A DNA stretch of 64,000 nt. It comes from Eriocheir sinensis (taxonomy: Eukaryota; Arthropoda; Malacostraca; Decapoda; Varunidae). The stretch is taken from NCBI RefSeq assembly GCF_024679095.1, contig NC_066529.1, forward strand, positions 3,589,094 to 3,653,093. Reading direction: 5' to 3'. How positions within the stretch are numbered: position 1 is the stretch's first letter; every line of letters begins with the position of its first letter. This document shows positions 11,640-24,400 of this stretch, one piece after another. The position numbers and the translations under genes are program-made. Below the pieces are notes generated by a model. That model was given only the letters and a program-made list of their open reading frames with translations, was not told the DNA's origin and did not search any database.

Positions 11640-12235
11640 GATGACAAAGGAGGAGGAGGAGGAGGAGGAAGAGGGTATGACGGAAAAGAGAAAAAAAAAA
11701 AGGAAGAAAGAAAGGGAATATGTAAAGAAGAACAAGTAGGAAGAATTTTTGGACGAGACGGAAAAGAAAAAGAAAAGAAGGAAATGAAAGAGGAAGAGAA
11801 GAAGAAGGAGAAAACATGCAGAAGGTGGAGAGAAAAGTACAAGTATATAAAGAAGGAAACTTTGAGGAGGAGAAAGAATAACAGGAGGAGGAAGAGGAGG
11901 AAAAGTTAAAAGAGAAAGGGAGGTAACATAAGTAAAGGGAAAAGGAGGAGGGAGGAGAGTAGCAGGGAGGTGCGTCACACAATGAGTAAGGAAAAGTGGA
12001 GGGAAAAAAAGGGAGGAGGAGAAAAGGGGAAATGGGGCATGACATGAAGAGAGAGGGGATGAGAAGGGGAGGGGAAAGAGAGGTAGGGGGAAGGGGTTGG
12101 CTAGGCTACAAGGGGAAAGTTGGAGAGAGGGAAAGAGGGGAAGGAGGAGGAGGAGATGGGAGGGGTAAGGGGGCAGAGAAAGGGAAGGGGAGTAGTTGAC
12201 AGGGGTGGACGGGAACACAATTGGGGAGGGGAAAT
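11640..12235. repeat. Purine-only block (GGA/GAA/AAAG)
   Basis: Nearly 600 bp almost free of pyrimidines on the plus strand, built from GGAGGA, GAAGAA and AAAGGG phrases. It is the reverse bias of the block at 2013-2640. Confidence 0.85.
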
Positions 12236-12385
12236 CCTTAATCCCTACTATCTTACGTTTCCTTCACAAATCACACACACACAAACACCAGCACAGGAAC
12301 GGCGGGAGCTCGGTGTGGTCAAGGCCCCCGTGGGTTGAGGAGCACACTTGATTACGTAATGAGGCCTCCTTAGCTAAACAACAAG

Positions 12386-12412
12386 GCCGGGGGGGGGGGG
12401 GGGGCCGGGGGT
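12386..12412. repeat. Poly-G run
   Basis: A G homopolymer of about 16 bases, then CC and four or more further G runs, capable of G-quadruplex formation. Further G runs follow at 12,614-12,634 and 12,852-12,860. Confidence 0.9.
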
Positions 12413-13470
12413 TGGGTAAGTGGAGGCCTTCTACAGTAACTTAACAACAAAGATATGGGGTGGCTGACTGGGTGTAAGGGACTTTTTTTTAACATGGGCA
12501 TGGAATGTGGATGGGTGTGGATGGGTGAGAGCATGGGTGAGTGGGGGACTTCCTCAGCTCACCAACTAACCCACTTCCTTTTCTTGCAGTACCCTTGAGT
12601 CAAGAAAAAAAATGGGGGGGGGAGGAAAGGGGGGCGATGGAGTCGATATTTGGGTGTGGGAGATTCTTCAACTATACGACCTGGGATGATGCGTTTGTGA
12701 GTGGGTGAGTTGGAGGGTAAGCATAGCAACAGGGGGATGGGGTGGATTGGTGGGGGCTTCTTAGCAACATAGGGATTGAGTGGGTGTCTGGGTGGGTAGG
12801 GGGTCTTTTCAGCAGAGGGTTGGGCTGGGAGGATGGGAGGGTGTGTGTGGATGGGAAGGGGGGGGGACGAGAGGGGGGTGTGGGTGGTAACAACAGCAGA
12901 AGATTGGAAGGGGGGGCCGAGAGGGAGCCAGGCCTAGAAATTGACCGAGTGTTTAGTTGTGGCGCGCGTGACACAGTGCCATCGGAGCAGACAAAGAGGC
13001 CGACCACCTGACTTTCTTTTTTCATGGTAAAGGACACAGACTACTAAGGGATGACCACAAAATAAAGAAGAAAAGAGTAACCCCAAGACACTGATTCTAT
13101 AAAGAGAACATGAGAATCCCCAACGAAAGAAAAGGATCGGTTGAATTTGTAGTTCCAGAAGCGTCTTGATCCTCCCCTCCTGAAAGAGTCAAGTAAGAAA
13201 TGTGAATGAGTCTACTTTTAGCGGCTGATAATACGTGTTCTTTGCCTCCTCTCTCCCTCCCTCCCTCTTTATTTTCTTCTCCCTCTCCCTCCTGTCACGA
13301 TCTGATACCACGGTCACCTCCAAAGGGAAGGAAAATGTGTTAGGGGGTCGCGTCTATGTGTTACGGGGACGGGCTGAAGTGACTACTGTTAGCTGGGCCT
13401 GTGTTTGTCCGCCTCTGGGGCTGCTGCGCGGGCCGAGTTTGTGTACTTAGCGGGGTTACTGACTGGTGGA
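12413..13470. other. Non-coding, G/T-rich with GGGTGGG phrases
   Basis: GTGGGTGTGGATGGG-type phrases dominate 12,460-12,900; the remainder to 13,470 is mixed sequence with no supportable exon. Confidence 0.5.
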
Positions 13471-14720
13471 AATGGAAAGTCGTGATTAGAATGTCGGTAC
13501 TGTCGTCGTGGTGGTTGCTGTGTTCTTGCATCTGTTGTTCCGTTGGTCTGGTGGGTTACTTTTGATGGAGTGGATTGTGGCTTGTGACTAGTTTGTGTTT
13601 TGTTTGTTATTGAATGATTAGGATCGAGAATGAAGAGAGGAAGACAGATTTAGATGGAGGGAGCTGAGTCTGAACGAAGTGGATGCAGAGGAGAGAAGAT
13701 ACTGGCGACAAAATACAAGAGTGGCCGACCCCAGTAGAGATTAAGGCAGAGAAGAAGAAGAATGATTAGGAAGGGAAGTTTTGATTATAACGTAGGGAAT
13801 GGCGTACTTGCTGTATCATTCTCGCATATATCTTTGTTCTTTGTTTTGGTGGACTACTGTTAATGGAAGTGGATTATGACGTGACTAGTTTGTGTTTGAT
13901 TTATATACTATTTAATTTAATGACTGGAAGGAGAATGTCGTAATTATAATATATGTACTGTCGTGGTTTCTGTGTTTTTCTCGTATCTTTTATTTTTTTC
14001 GTTTTTGTTGTGAATTTTACCGTTGATGGAATGGATTATGACGTGTGACTTGTTTGTTTTATATATTACTGAATGATTTAAAGTGGAAAGTCGTGTCTAT
14101 AATGTGTGTACCGATGTAGTTGCTGTATTACTCCCGCATCTGTCGTTCAATTGTTCTAGTGACTTGTTGTTGATGATGATGAGGTAACTTATGTGATTAG
14201 TTGTGTTTGATTTATTATTTAGTGATTGGATAGGGAGAGCTGGGATTACAATGTAGCTACTGTCATGGTCCCTGAGTTAATATCGTATCTGTTCTCTTTG
14301 TTGTTCTGGTGTGTTACTGTTGTTGATGGCGTGTCTTGTGATTAGTGTGTGTGTGTGTGTGTTTGATTTGTTATTTAGTGACTGGAAAGGGAAAGTTCTG
14401 ATTATAGTGTAACTTCCACTTTCTTGCATTTATTTCTCCATTACCTCCTCACCCCCCTTCCTACCTAACCTTACTCTCTGCCTCCCATCCTCTCTACCTA
14501 TCAATCTTTTTCACACCCTTTATGTTACTCTTGTGTTCCCCTGTTTGTTTTTCTCTCTGTTGTCTCGTACTGTTGAGGGGGTAGATACAGGTCGTCTGCA
14601 TGTAATTCGTTCTTGTAATTAGTAGAAAGGGAAACTTGATTATAATGTACGGACGTGATGTTGTGGTCACTCTCCTTCATCGTTCATTGGTTTATAATTA
14701 GTTTGTTTTTGTTCACGTGG
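13470..14720. repeat. Degenerate satellite, units ~150-200 bp
   Basis: A pattern of 'gactgGAAAGtCgTgATTAtAATGT', 'TACTGTCgTGGT.gCTGTgTT', 'ATCTgTtgTTC', 'GTTGATGgagTGgaTTaTGacg' and 'TAGTtTGTGTTTgATTTaTTAtt' recurs in the same order about six times (near 13,470, 13,790, 13,930, 14,090, 14,230 and 14,390, fading after 14,620). Copies differ widely, so this is an old array. A purine-rich insertion (13,625-13,770) resembles a LINE tail. Confidence 0.65.
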
Positions 14721-15370
14721 GGGAAATGAACTTCAGTGTAGCCTAAGTGTGTGTGTTTTTTCTCTTTTTCTTTCATCCCTGTGTTTTTTTTTGTTTTTTT
14801 TTCCGTTGGTCGTAAATATTCGCGTAGAAGTATATAATTTTTGAAAGATTTATTTACCAGGATTACGGGGAAGACTTTAGCATCAGTTTATACTTCGACT
14901 TCAACTCCTACTATTACTACTACCAAAACTACTACCGTACCATTTTTCCAGAAGGCTACTACTACTACTACGGGGCTTAAATATTTTCTTTTGTCTTGGG
15001 GAATCGAATATCTAGTTTTGCTGTTGTTGTTGTTGTTGTCGTTGTTGTTACTCGAGAAGCATTTTTATTACTTTTTTGAGAGAGAGAGAGAGAGAGAGAG
15101 CGGAAGCACGGCATTCATTGTTAATATACTCGTTAATGGCTCTATGTAGTAAGCGGGCCTGGCTGTTCTTTTGTCTGGTCACTGGCGGAGGCGACGGTGA
15201 TGGTGGTGGCGGTGGACAGGTGAAAACGTCAGCTGTTGAATGTATACAAACACGATGGGCCAATCCCTCTGATATGGGGGAAGTTTCCATGATTGTTCCT
15301 TTTTTGTGTATCATGAGTAAATAGTTCAGTTATCTTACCGGGAAAGGCGAGTGTTAGGAAGTGGCTAAGG
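14720..15370. other. Mixed non-coding with ACT, TTG and GA microrepeats
   Basis: Holds (ACT)n-like stretches (14,905-14,970), (TTG)n (15,018-15,048) and (GA)n (15,079-15,100). No supportable exon. Confidence 0.5.
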
Positions 15371-16345
15371 TGTCATGTTATGGGGTATTGGAGAATCGTT
15401 TGGGAGATGCATCGTTGTGTTCTGGATCGCGGGAGTACTGTTTGATCGTCACTTGATAGCTTGTGTTTGTATGACGTTAAGTTACCGGGCAGTGTAGTTA
15501 AGATGAATTATTACGAAGGTACTATAGTCATTCCGAAGGTACTATAGATCACGATAGTACTGTGTCGCGAGAGTACTGTTTGATCGCCCTTTGATAGAAA
15601 TGGCTTGTGTTTATATGCGGTTAATATATTACCGTGTAGCGTAGTTTCCGAAGGTATTATAAATCACGGTAGTAATGGGTCGCGAAAGTACGGTACTGTT
15701 TTGATCGCCACCTTACATACCTAGTTTGTTCGTAAGTGGTTGTTAAGTTACCGTGTAGTGTATGTAGGTCTAGAGAATCACTCCGGAGATACCACAGATA
15801 ATGGTTGTATACTATAGGTCGCGGGAGTACTGTTTTGATCGCCACTTGAAATACATAGCTTGTGTTCATAAGTGATTAATGAGTAATTGTGTGATGTAGT
15901 TCCAAAGAGTCGCTCCGTAGATACTATAGATCATGGTGTGTACTGGGTCGCGAAAGTACTGTTTTGACCGCCACCTGATATACATAGCTTGTCATTGTAA
16001 GTTGTTAATCAGTAATCGTGTAGTGTAGTTATGAAGAAGCGCTCCGGAGATACTACAGATCATGTATGTTGTACTAACTTATTCTGACCTAACCTAATCT
16101 AACTTGACCTAACCTTTCCTAGCCTGACCTAACCTGCTATTTGATCGTCACTTGATAGGGATGCCTTGTATTTGGAGGTGGTTTAAGTTTACATGGGTAG
16201 TGAGAACCTAACCTAACCTAACTTGACCTAACCTTTCCTAGCCAGACCTAACCTGCTATTTGATCGTCACTTGATAGGGATGCTTTGTATTTGGAGCAGT
16301 TTAAGTTTACATGTTTTAGTGTAGTTCGGAAGAATCATTCAGGAG
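15370..16345. repeat. Degenerate satellite, units ~120-130 bp
   Basis: The phrases GGTCGCGnnAGTACTGTTTTGATCGCC, ACTTGATA..TAGCTTGTGTT and GTGTAGTGTAGTT recur at about 15,425, 15,560, 15,680, 15,820, 15,950 and, more diverged, 16,140 and 16,260. The last two units carry CCTAA-rich insertions (see the telomere-like entry). Confidence 0.75.
16083..16256. repeat. Interstitial telomere-like CCTAA stretches (two)
   Basis: At 16,085-16,135 and 16,206-16,255 the sequence reads as degenerate CCTAA/CTGACCTAACCTTTCCTAG repeats. TTAGG is the usual arthropod telomere unit. The two stretches are near copies with identical flanks (CTGCTATTTGATCGTCACTT), so they spread with the surrounding satellite and were not added by telomerase at this spot. 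Confidence 0.7.
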
Positions 16346-16860
16346 ATACATCGTGCAGGGTTCTTCAAGGTAACGGGTCGCCCTCCCTCCAGCTCTGGGT
16401 CGCCCCTTGGTAGTACAAGCGTGTGTTTATCTAGGGTTAGGTTGCCGTGAAGTGTGGTGCTGAGTGGTTCAGAGATTCTAGAGTACCTGGTTCCTCACAT
16501 TCAGGTCGCGTTTCAGCACCGGGTAAGGATATTATTATTTGCGTCGCCACTTCACAAATACATGACGAGATACCAAACGGAGAAGGCACAGACGTAGCTC
16601 TCAGAAAGGATAAGGCCTCTAGGTACCGTTAAGAGGCTTGAGGGTGGGCCGCGGGGTAATGACTGAAGTATGGATGGGTCGCAGTTCGAAAGGTCAAAAC
16701 TCTCCCATAGATATTAACCACAGAGTTTGAAGACCTTAAATTCTGTGATATCAACGGACAGGTGCAAGCTAGCAGGTGTCAACTAACTGATTGTATAACT
16801 GGGGTGGTCACGACTGATCAATATACATCAAACTTTATATAGGCCTAGAAGAGATTGTTA
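16346..16860. other. Non-coding, no feature recognised
   Basis: Ordinary-complexity sequence. A few phrases related to the preceding satellite persist to about 16,500, then nothing recognisable. Confidence 0.4.
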
Positions 16861-16924
16861 TTATACGGAATATCTGTTTCTTTGTGTGTGTGTGTGTGTG
16901 TGTGTGTGTACATCATCAGCCTGT

Positions 16925-17145
16925 ACTTTTTTTTTACAGCTAAAGAAACAGCTCAAGGGCAACAAAAAAAGGTGTAAAAAAAAGCCCGCTAATCGCTGTT
17001 CCCACAAAGACAAAAGTAATGAGCGGCCAAAAGAGAGGTCAATTTCGGGAGGAGAGGTGTCTTGATACACTCCTCTTGAAAGAATGCGGTCAACTACATA
17101 ATAAAGGCCTTTCCCAGCATGAACCATCTGTCTGTCTAGTGTTAA
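16925..17145. mobile_element. Dispersed repeat fragment
   Basis: The phrase 'TTACAGCTAAAGAAACAGCTCAAGGGCAA' (16,935-16,962) has a diverged reverse-strand counterpart at about 31,582-31,610 (GCCCTTGAGCTGCTTCCTTC then GCTGTAAAAAAA), so it is part of an interspersed family. A (GT)n run (16,883-16,908) precedes it. Class unknown. Confidence 0.5.
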
Positions 17146-17339
17146 TGAGCTCCATATGCATTGATATATAAAAAGTAAACCAGATCTTACCTCACAGCTC
17201 AGTGCAGGCGCGACAGCAGACGAGCATGAAGCCGATGAAGCAGAAAATATAAACATGCACGTATACACACACACACGCGTACACAACACAAACTTGACGT
17301 GTAGAGGACCCGTTAGCGACAGTGTTTTACGTGCTGCGA

Positions 17340-17475
17340 CACTTTGGAGTTTGGGGATGGGGTGGAAGGAGGAGAAGGAGGCGCAGGAGAAGGAAGGAGG
17401 AGGAGGAGGAGGCGCAGGAAAAGGAAGGAGGAGGAGGAGGAGGCGCAGGAGAAGGAAGGAGGAGGAGGAGATGAA
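17340..17475. repeat. (GGA)n-rich repeat
   Basis: GGAGGAGGAGGAGGCGCAGG units occur about three times at roughly 33-bp spacing. Confidence 0.8.
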
Positions 17476-17990
17476 GGTGAAGCAGATGTGATGCTGTACA
17501 GATGTGTGTGGGTCAGGAGGCCACAAGCGTTCGTTCAGTCAGCTCGGCACATCGCAACGAAGCCAAAATCTCCGCGCGACCCGACAACGAAATCTCAAAC
17601 AAATGTAAATGCGAGAAGAAAAACAAAACTACAAAACTAATAATCAAATTCGTAGAAGAGCAGAATAACCCTTTTTTTCAATGACGAGAATCATGGGAGA
17701 GGTGAGATGGAAGAGAGGGATGATGATGGTGTTTGTGTGCATGGGTGTGTGTGTTTGGGCGGGGTAGGAGAAATGGGGGTGTCAGTCTCGTGCGTGCGTG
17801 TGTGTGTGCGGCGCCAGAGTCCAGGTGACACCCCGTCCTTCACGCAACAGGTGGCCAACACACACTGAGCCCGCCGCCGCCCCGCCATCCTTTATACCGA
17901 GGAGGCAGAACCAGCGGAATACACACTCCTCTATCCGCGCCCCAACGCCACGCTACCGACTTCGCGTAAGGCGGTAGTGCGTTGAACTTG
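17476..17990. other. Non-coding; GC/CpG-richer segment 17,780-17,970
   Basis: Mixed sequence; 17,780-17,970 is GC- and CpG-rich (GCCGCCGCCCCGCC) and could be promoter-like, but no exon with splice sites or conserved protein could be read on either strand. Confidence 0.3.
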
Positions 17991-18410
17991 CCTGAATGGA
18001 GGAAATGAGGAAGATTAGGACGTGAAGGAGGAGGAGGGAAGGATGAAAAGAGGAAGAGGAAGAGGAAGAGAACTAGAAGGAGGAAGAGGAAGACGAAGAG
18101 GAAAAGGTGACGAATAAAAACAAGAGGAGCAGGATGGGGAATAAAAGAAAAGAAAAAAATGAAAATAAGATTGAGACGAGGATTATAGAAGGAGGAGGAG
18201 GAGGATGACTAGTGGGAGCAAGAGGAGGAGGAGGAAGATGAAGAAGAACAAAAAGAAGAGTAGAAGGACTAAGAAAAAATAGAAGAGGAAAAAGGTAGAA
18301 AAAAATATAAGGAAGATTACGAGAACGAGAAGTACTAGGAGGAGGAGGGGGAGGAGGAAGAGGAGAATAAAGGAGAGGAGAAAGCGCAGAAAATTGGAAG
18401 AAGAAAAAAT
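17991..18410. repeat. Purine-rich GGA/GAA block
   Basis: About 400 bp of GAGGAAGAGG, AGGAGGAGG and AAGAAAAAA phrases. Confidence 0.8.
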
Positions 18411-18629
18411 GAAAAAAAAGACGTCTAACTGGTTCTCGACGCACGAACGTAACCTCATCCAATTCCCGATCAAAAAAAAAAATATCGTAGCTTTCAGGAA
18501 TCAAGAATCTAGAACGCAGGTGTTATGGAGGATCAGTGAAGCGTTGTACACTATTGATTGCCTCTTAAGTTGTTCACCACCTCGTTCTATTTTATGCGTG
18601 AGCCACTGTTAATTAAGCACTTCACATTA

Positions 18630-18760
18630 TCGAGAGAGAGAGAGAGACACAGAGACACACAGAGAGAGACAGAGAGATAGATAGAGAGAGTGAGAGAACA
18701 AGGAAAAATGGAAAGAAGGAGGATAAGGGGAAGTAGGAAGAGGAGGAGGAGGAGGGTGAG
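18630..18760. repeat. (GA)n/(GACA)n microsatellite
   Basis: GAGAGAGACA and GATAGA units, followed by a GGA run at 18,737-18,755. Confidence 0.85.
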
Positions 18761-19088
18761 TTGCTGCAGTGAGCACGTTAAGATGTGAACTGTGAACACG
18801 GTTGGATGCCCTTCCCTGCACTCCACTGAACACCATAATGCAGTTTATGTTTACCAGGTGCATCGTGGAGGGGAGATGAGATTGCCCCCCAACACACACA
18901 CAAAAAAAACACGCAAATCTGTTATGAAGCTGTTTACTATCTTCATAAATTCTTCTGGGCTTAGAAAACACAATATTGACTTATGATTAACTACCAACAG
19001 CAGGTTCAATCATTTATTATCTTATGAAGGAGATATTTCAGGCATTATGATTTACTACCATGTCCTGCATATACTTAACTGGAGTGAG

Positions 19089-19093
<5 letters not shown>
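18761..19093. other. Non-coding, no feature recognised
   Basis: Unique-looking sequence between microsatellites. No supportable exon. Confidence 0.4.
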
Positions 19094-19134
<41 letters not shown>

Positions 19135-19345
19135 ACACAAACACAGAGACAGCCACAGACAGACACAGATGGACAGATATGGAGACAGACACAAAGACTT
19201 AGACAGACAGACACACAGACAAAGAACACACCTACAAAGAGATGGACATACACACAGACAGACACAGACAAACACAGACATGACAGACAGACAGACATAC
19301 AGATACACACACACACACACACACACACAGACACACAGACACAGG
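19094..19345. repeat. (AC)n to (ACAG)n microsatellite
   Basis: A pure CA run (about 19,094-19,128) grades into CAGACA/GACACA tetra- and hexanucleotide units, ending in another CA run (19,305-19,328). It marks the right edge of the satellite-dominated part of the window. Confidence 0.95.
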
Positions 19346-20928
19346 TATAACAACACTAGTAGTTTTTTGGGGTTTGTTTTTATTGAAGTACATCCTTCAT
19401 TATATTAAATATGGATCGATGGTTTGTATTGTGCACAGCTGTAGAGTTACAACAAAATTAGTTCTTTTCCTAAGTGGCACTGTGTTGGACTTCCTCAGCC
19501 GAGTTAGAGTGTCACTTACTTGTTAAATGCGCACCAAGGCCACTTTGCTTTCAAAACCTAACATCTGTAGCAGTTGAAAATATAATGACACAAAAAATAG
19601 TATCATTAAGACTCTTACCATTATATTGCTTATAAAGAAGTGTACATGTATAAAACTGTTCCTTCATCAAAACATCATTGACTAAAAGATCATACTTAAC
19701 AAGTGATTAAATGAATGATGATCAAATAAATACAGTATGAGTAAATGCAGACAAACATATATCGCATTGTAGCTGACTGGTATAACTAAGTAAAATGAAG
19801 ACATACTGAGTGAACCCATAGCGGTCAGGGTACACACCTTGAGATTCTCCATAAGGAAGACTAGACTCTGTGTAAAATTAGATGACAAAGCTCATTCTCT
19901 GGTAACCCATAACAAAAGTATTAATATATATCTTTACATTAATCAAATTGCTACAGTTATCAAAGACACACTGTAGAAGTATTGGCATCTCAGTATCATT
20001 ATAGAATGGACAAATGCTAATGCTAAATTGATTTTTTTCTGTTGAGTGGGAACTTGTATGGCTCTGGGTGCACCTCCTCCACCTAATGTCCAAGAGTCCA
20101 TGGTTGATTAAATACTAAATATGATTCTACTTATTTACAGTTTCTGGGGAGACATTTCAGGCTAAGAATAAACTCTTACTTAGGTACAGGAAGATACAAC
20201 CTTGTCTTATTTGAATATGTATTAAGTACTTGAAAAGTTTTGGACTGAAAACAAGTGAATTAGATAAGGCCATATGATAATGGAGTTGTTACACTTTTGT
20301 ACTATTTTCTACCATTATCTGAAATACTTTAAATATCTCTCTTCACATTTGGAGCATTATTGTTCTCTTCTTGCACACATGTCCATATTATTCATATAAG
20401 CTCTCATTGTCACTTCACTCTCTTCCATTCTCTCAAGGACCTGCTACTCTATGTCTATGTTGACTTCCTCTTGTTACAAGTATTAAATTTTTCTTTATTG
20501 CCAGTCATCCATATGCATACAAATATCTTTAAATCTTTCCATTCACACTTTCAACCGTGCCTCAGATAATGCTTGGATTTTCAGGCTCTGTCACCTTAGT
20601 CATGTGAATATATGTACAATGCCCTCTAATTTTGGAGGCATTGCACATGTAAAAGATGGACCTAAAGCTAACCAAGCAATCATAAGACCTAAAAGCATTG
20701 CTGGGCTTCCAAAGAGGAACAACAAGCACCAGCAACCAATCAGTGGAGTGGTCGTGCAGTGCCACGCCTTATATAATCCCTGCTCTGCCTGCCAACACCA
20801 TCCTCACATCAACCACCAAGAGAGATACAATCCTACCAGCTTTTGAAAGGTTAGGAGCCTGAAATTATGACATAGCACACCACACAGATGACAAATTACA
20901 ATAAATAAGTTAAGGATAAGACACTTTT

Positions 20929-20930
<2 letters not shown>
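19346..20930. other. AT-richer intergenic DNA
   Basis: No supportable exon. Segment 20,345-20,560 (TTCTTGCACACATGTCCATATTA..) loosely resembles the LINE-tail phrases seen at 33,480-33,660, 43,840-44,040 and 63,380-63,440. The rest shows nothing recognisable. Confidence 0.4.

Positions 20931-21006
<76 letters not shown>
20931..21006. repeat. (TA)n microsatellite
   Basis: About 37 uninterrupted AT units. Confidence 0.98.
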
Positions 21007-21009
<3 letters not shown>

Positions 21010-21189
21010 GAAGGGAGACCTGTAAATCTGAATTGGCTCTCACTATCAATGAAATATTTATACTACACATGTCTCAGACACCCAATTTCCTGGTTCAGAA
21101 CAAAAAGGAAGAAAATAAAGAGTGATGCCAGGCTCTTGTTTTAGATAGTCACTTTCCCCTTGTAGTCCAGAAAATTGAGGGTCCTCTGA

Positions 21190-21310
21190 GTGAGTATGTG
21201 TGTGTATTTACCTAGTTGTGAAATACAGGAAAAGAGCTGTACTAGGCTCGTGCTGTCCCATCTCCATAACGCTTATTTTCCAATTTGGCTTTAAATTCAT
21301 GAAAATTATA
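21190..21310 (-). mobile_element. LINE 3'-end fragment
   Basis: On the minus strand the frame reads FKAKLENKRYGDGTARA followed by a stop, the form of the extreme C-terminus of a non-LTR reverse transcriptase. It is interrupted on its 5' side by a (GT)n run (21,317-21,347). It lies in the 3' flank of the ChaC gene. Confidence 0.55.
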
Positions 21311-21312
21311 TT

Positions 21313-21351
<39 letters not shown>

Positions 21352-21468
21352 ATGCATATATATGTATTATGTGTTTGTACCGTATATCAACTTTATGCTG
21401 TATAAAAGGTCTACTTAGAACCACTGACTTGAAGACTTAAAAACTGTAGCTAATGAGACTATAGTGGA

Positions 21469-24400
21469 TCAAACTTCCAAAATCTTTCTAACCCTTGACT
21501 CAATGTTGAACAGGTGAGAGTCAGACACACCTAATGTCCTCATGGTGTCGGCCAGCTGGAAGAGGTAGTCCTTGTTGGAGCCGCTGGGACCCTCGGCAGA
21601 GGCTATGATTTGGGCAATGCTCTCTTCCCCCTTCTCGTTGTGTCCCACAAAGAATGGGTTGGACTCTGTACCTGCACAACATACAACAGTAGAAGAGCAA
21701 ACTCAATACAAGTTCCTGATGGTGAATAAAGAAATGGTAAGTAAATGAATCTTCTGCATATTAAAGCCAAAAATCCCTCCATTGCAATGACTTGTACCTA
21801 CGTGACTCAGAAATTGTAGAAATGAGGATGAACAGATGACCAGGTGGAGGGATGAAATTAGAGCCTCGTTCAGAGCAGGATGGAGTACTACACTAATATC
21901 TGAGAGAAACTGAGAATGTTGGGAAAGGCCTTTTTTTTACAATGGCTGATGATGATGACAAAAAAATATATCATGAAATCAAAATTATGTTCACCTAGGT
22001 ACATGGTCAGTTGCCAAGGCTGGATGGAAGGGTCTTGGGGGTGGAAAGTGACAGGCGTTCGCTGATAACCATCCTTCTCCCTGTGGTCCAGGTGGGCCAT
22101 CACCCTCTCTTGGTCCTCGGGCCCAATCTTGTAAGCAATGCCCCACACTGTCTCCTGCAGGGTGTACATGCACTCATCAACTCTGTATGTGTGGGTGGGG
22201 GTGGGCAGAGGGATAATTCATCTATTTGTATTTTCCTGCATTGAGCTACAAAAACTTGTGCTTGTTCACATTAACTCTAAGAGGGTAAGACCAGTGCTTG
22301 GTGTTGGAAAATAGTTGTTCTGTAGTTCAAAAGTCCTGGAAATTGGAAAAGGATTCATAAAATCTTATTTTTAAGGTATATATACAAAAAATATAATCAA
22401 AATATCACCGTGACAAATACAAAAAAACATATTTCAGTAGTTATGAAAACATGAAGTAAAGGAAAACTGGCAAAAGCCCGAAAAAATGAGTGGTAAATAA
22501 ATAAGTATCATAACACACAAATGTGTCGATAAATGTCAAGCAGGTGAAAAGACGAAGCATCACACAACAATGTCACTTGCATTATTAGTATTTGTGGAAC
22601 TGAAATAAGATTAAAAGGCAGTGAGCAATATGTGACCAATGAAGATGGCTAAGCAGGGAGCACATTATTATGATGAGTCGGCTCATAAGTTTTATATAAA
22701 ACTAGTATGGTATGATAGAAACCGTAATGGCCAAAGGGGTTGTATGTTTGAAACAGTACTACTTCCACATGGTTGCACTAAACAAAGAGAAAAATCATTC
22801 AAAGAAAAGCTATATCATTATACAAAAAAATACAAAGTTTCTGGAACTAACATAAGAGGTCTCAGGGAGCTTTTATACCAAAGTGACACTTGGCACGTGG
22901 CATGCCATATGGCATGCCACTTGAAAACAAACCTTTAGAAACGAATAAAACCTTTAACTGGCCCGCGAATCCCCCCCACCGTCGGCAGCGGCACAAAAAA
23001 AAAAAAATTTTTCCATTATCAAAGAAAATGAAAAAAAACAAGGGTTTAAGTCATGAAGTGTCAAAAATGAAAAATGTCACTGAGTGTTGTGTGTGAATTG
23101 TCGTCAGTCGTATATATATACCCGACGCGCTGGAAGGTGACTCAGCCTGTGTCGTACATGTACGACGCCGACGCTGTGAGGGTTAACAAAGAAGTGACAT
23201 AACATGTTTTGAGTGCCACGTGCTACTTGGACGCCACTCTGGGGAAGGTCATAGAGTTTGGGATAACTTTGAATGTACCTATCACCTCTTTTTATATTTT
23301 TCCTATCGTTTACAACAATGATTAGGGCAATAATCCGATGATGACACCTTGTCAACTGAGCAGGAAAACCATACATACACCACAAGTCACTTGTCACTTC
23401 TTTCTGAAACTACCATGTCACATGTTACTTGCCTCCTGCAGCTTTGGTGCGAAAGCTCCTTTAGAGGAAGAAAAATACTGACAATGGAAGTACATGTCAA
23501 GAAAAGGAACTGTTTGACACTCTGTCTTGGGCACCCTCATGGACAGAGTACCTGAGGGAATGGAGGATTCATGTCAGATAAACAGCCATGAGAACTTCGA
23601 GCTTATGTGTATTTTTTTTTTCACCTAGCCATCCCAAGCACACACATGTGTATGTACAAAAAGTGCATTTTTATCAAGAAACTAAAGCACAGATTAAGGC
23701 AACAAATTGTGTAAAATTCATGAGGAAGGGACAGACTTTGTTTCACTGTTCTCCTCTAGAATCTTCTTCACAGCCTCCTCAAGCTGGAAGAGGTGTTCAT
23801 CTTCAGCCTGTGGCACCTCCTCCCTCATGAAGCTAGCCAGTTGGAAAAGGTACTCATAGTTTGGACCTGATGGTCCCCTGCGCTCAGCTATCTGGTTGGC
23901 CATGGCGTCCAGGGGAGCTTCCCCCAAGATCATCTCTTTATTTAAGCTGCTCACATAGACCAGTACTGGGTGGTGCACCTTCTGGCCTTTGACATCGTAC
24001 ACAGTTACTTCATGGCGGTTGTCAGCAAGCCGCTCCCTCACATTGAGCTTCCCTAGTGCTTCTGGCTCCTGCTCAGGAGAGATCTCATAGGCGGCTCCCC
24101 ACACCCGCGCCTGTGGCAGCAACCATCACATTCATAGCAGCCTCATGACAATACTAAAATTGTGTGCAAAATGCATGCAAGTTGATCAGTTGATGAATGC
24201 ATGAAGATACAGGTAACTCTCGATTTACGCGAGTATTGTGTCCTTGAAGAGGTCGCGTAAATCAAAAACAATGTAAATCAAACAAGAGGTAGGTTTCTAT
24301 CAAAAAATAAATATTCACTTCAGTGTATTTATTTTTCAATAGAAACCTACTTCTTGTTTGATTTACATTGTTTTTGATTTACGCGACCTCTTCAAGGACA

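Noticed and set aside
17691..17888. 65-aa frame beginning MAGRRRAQ in a CpG-rich stretch
   Set aside because: Becomes a His/Thr repeat after 30 codons and has no recognised relatives or downstream exon.
20604..20846. 80-aa frame with Asn/His/Gln-rich end
   Set aside because: No splice context and no family; the region otherwise looks like decayed repeat.
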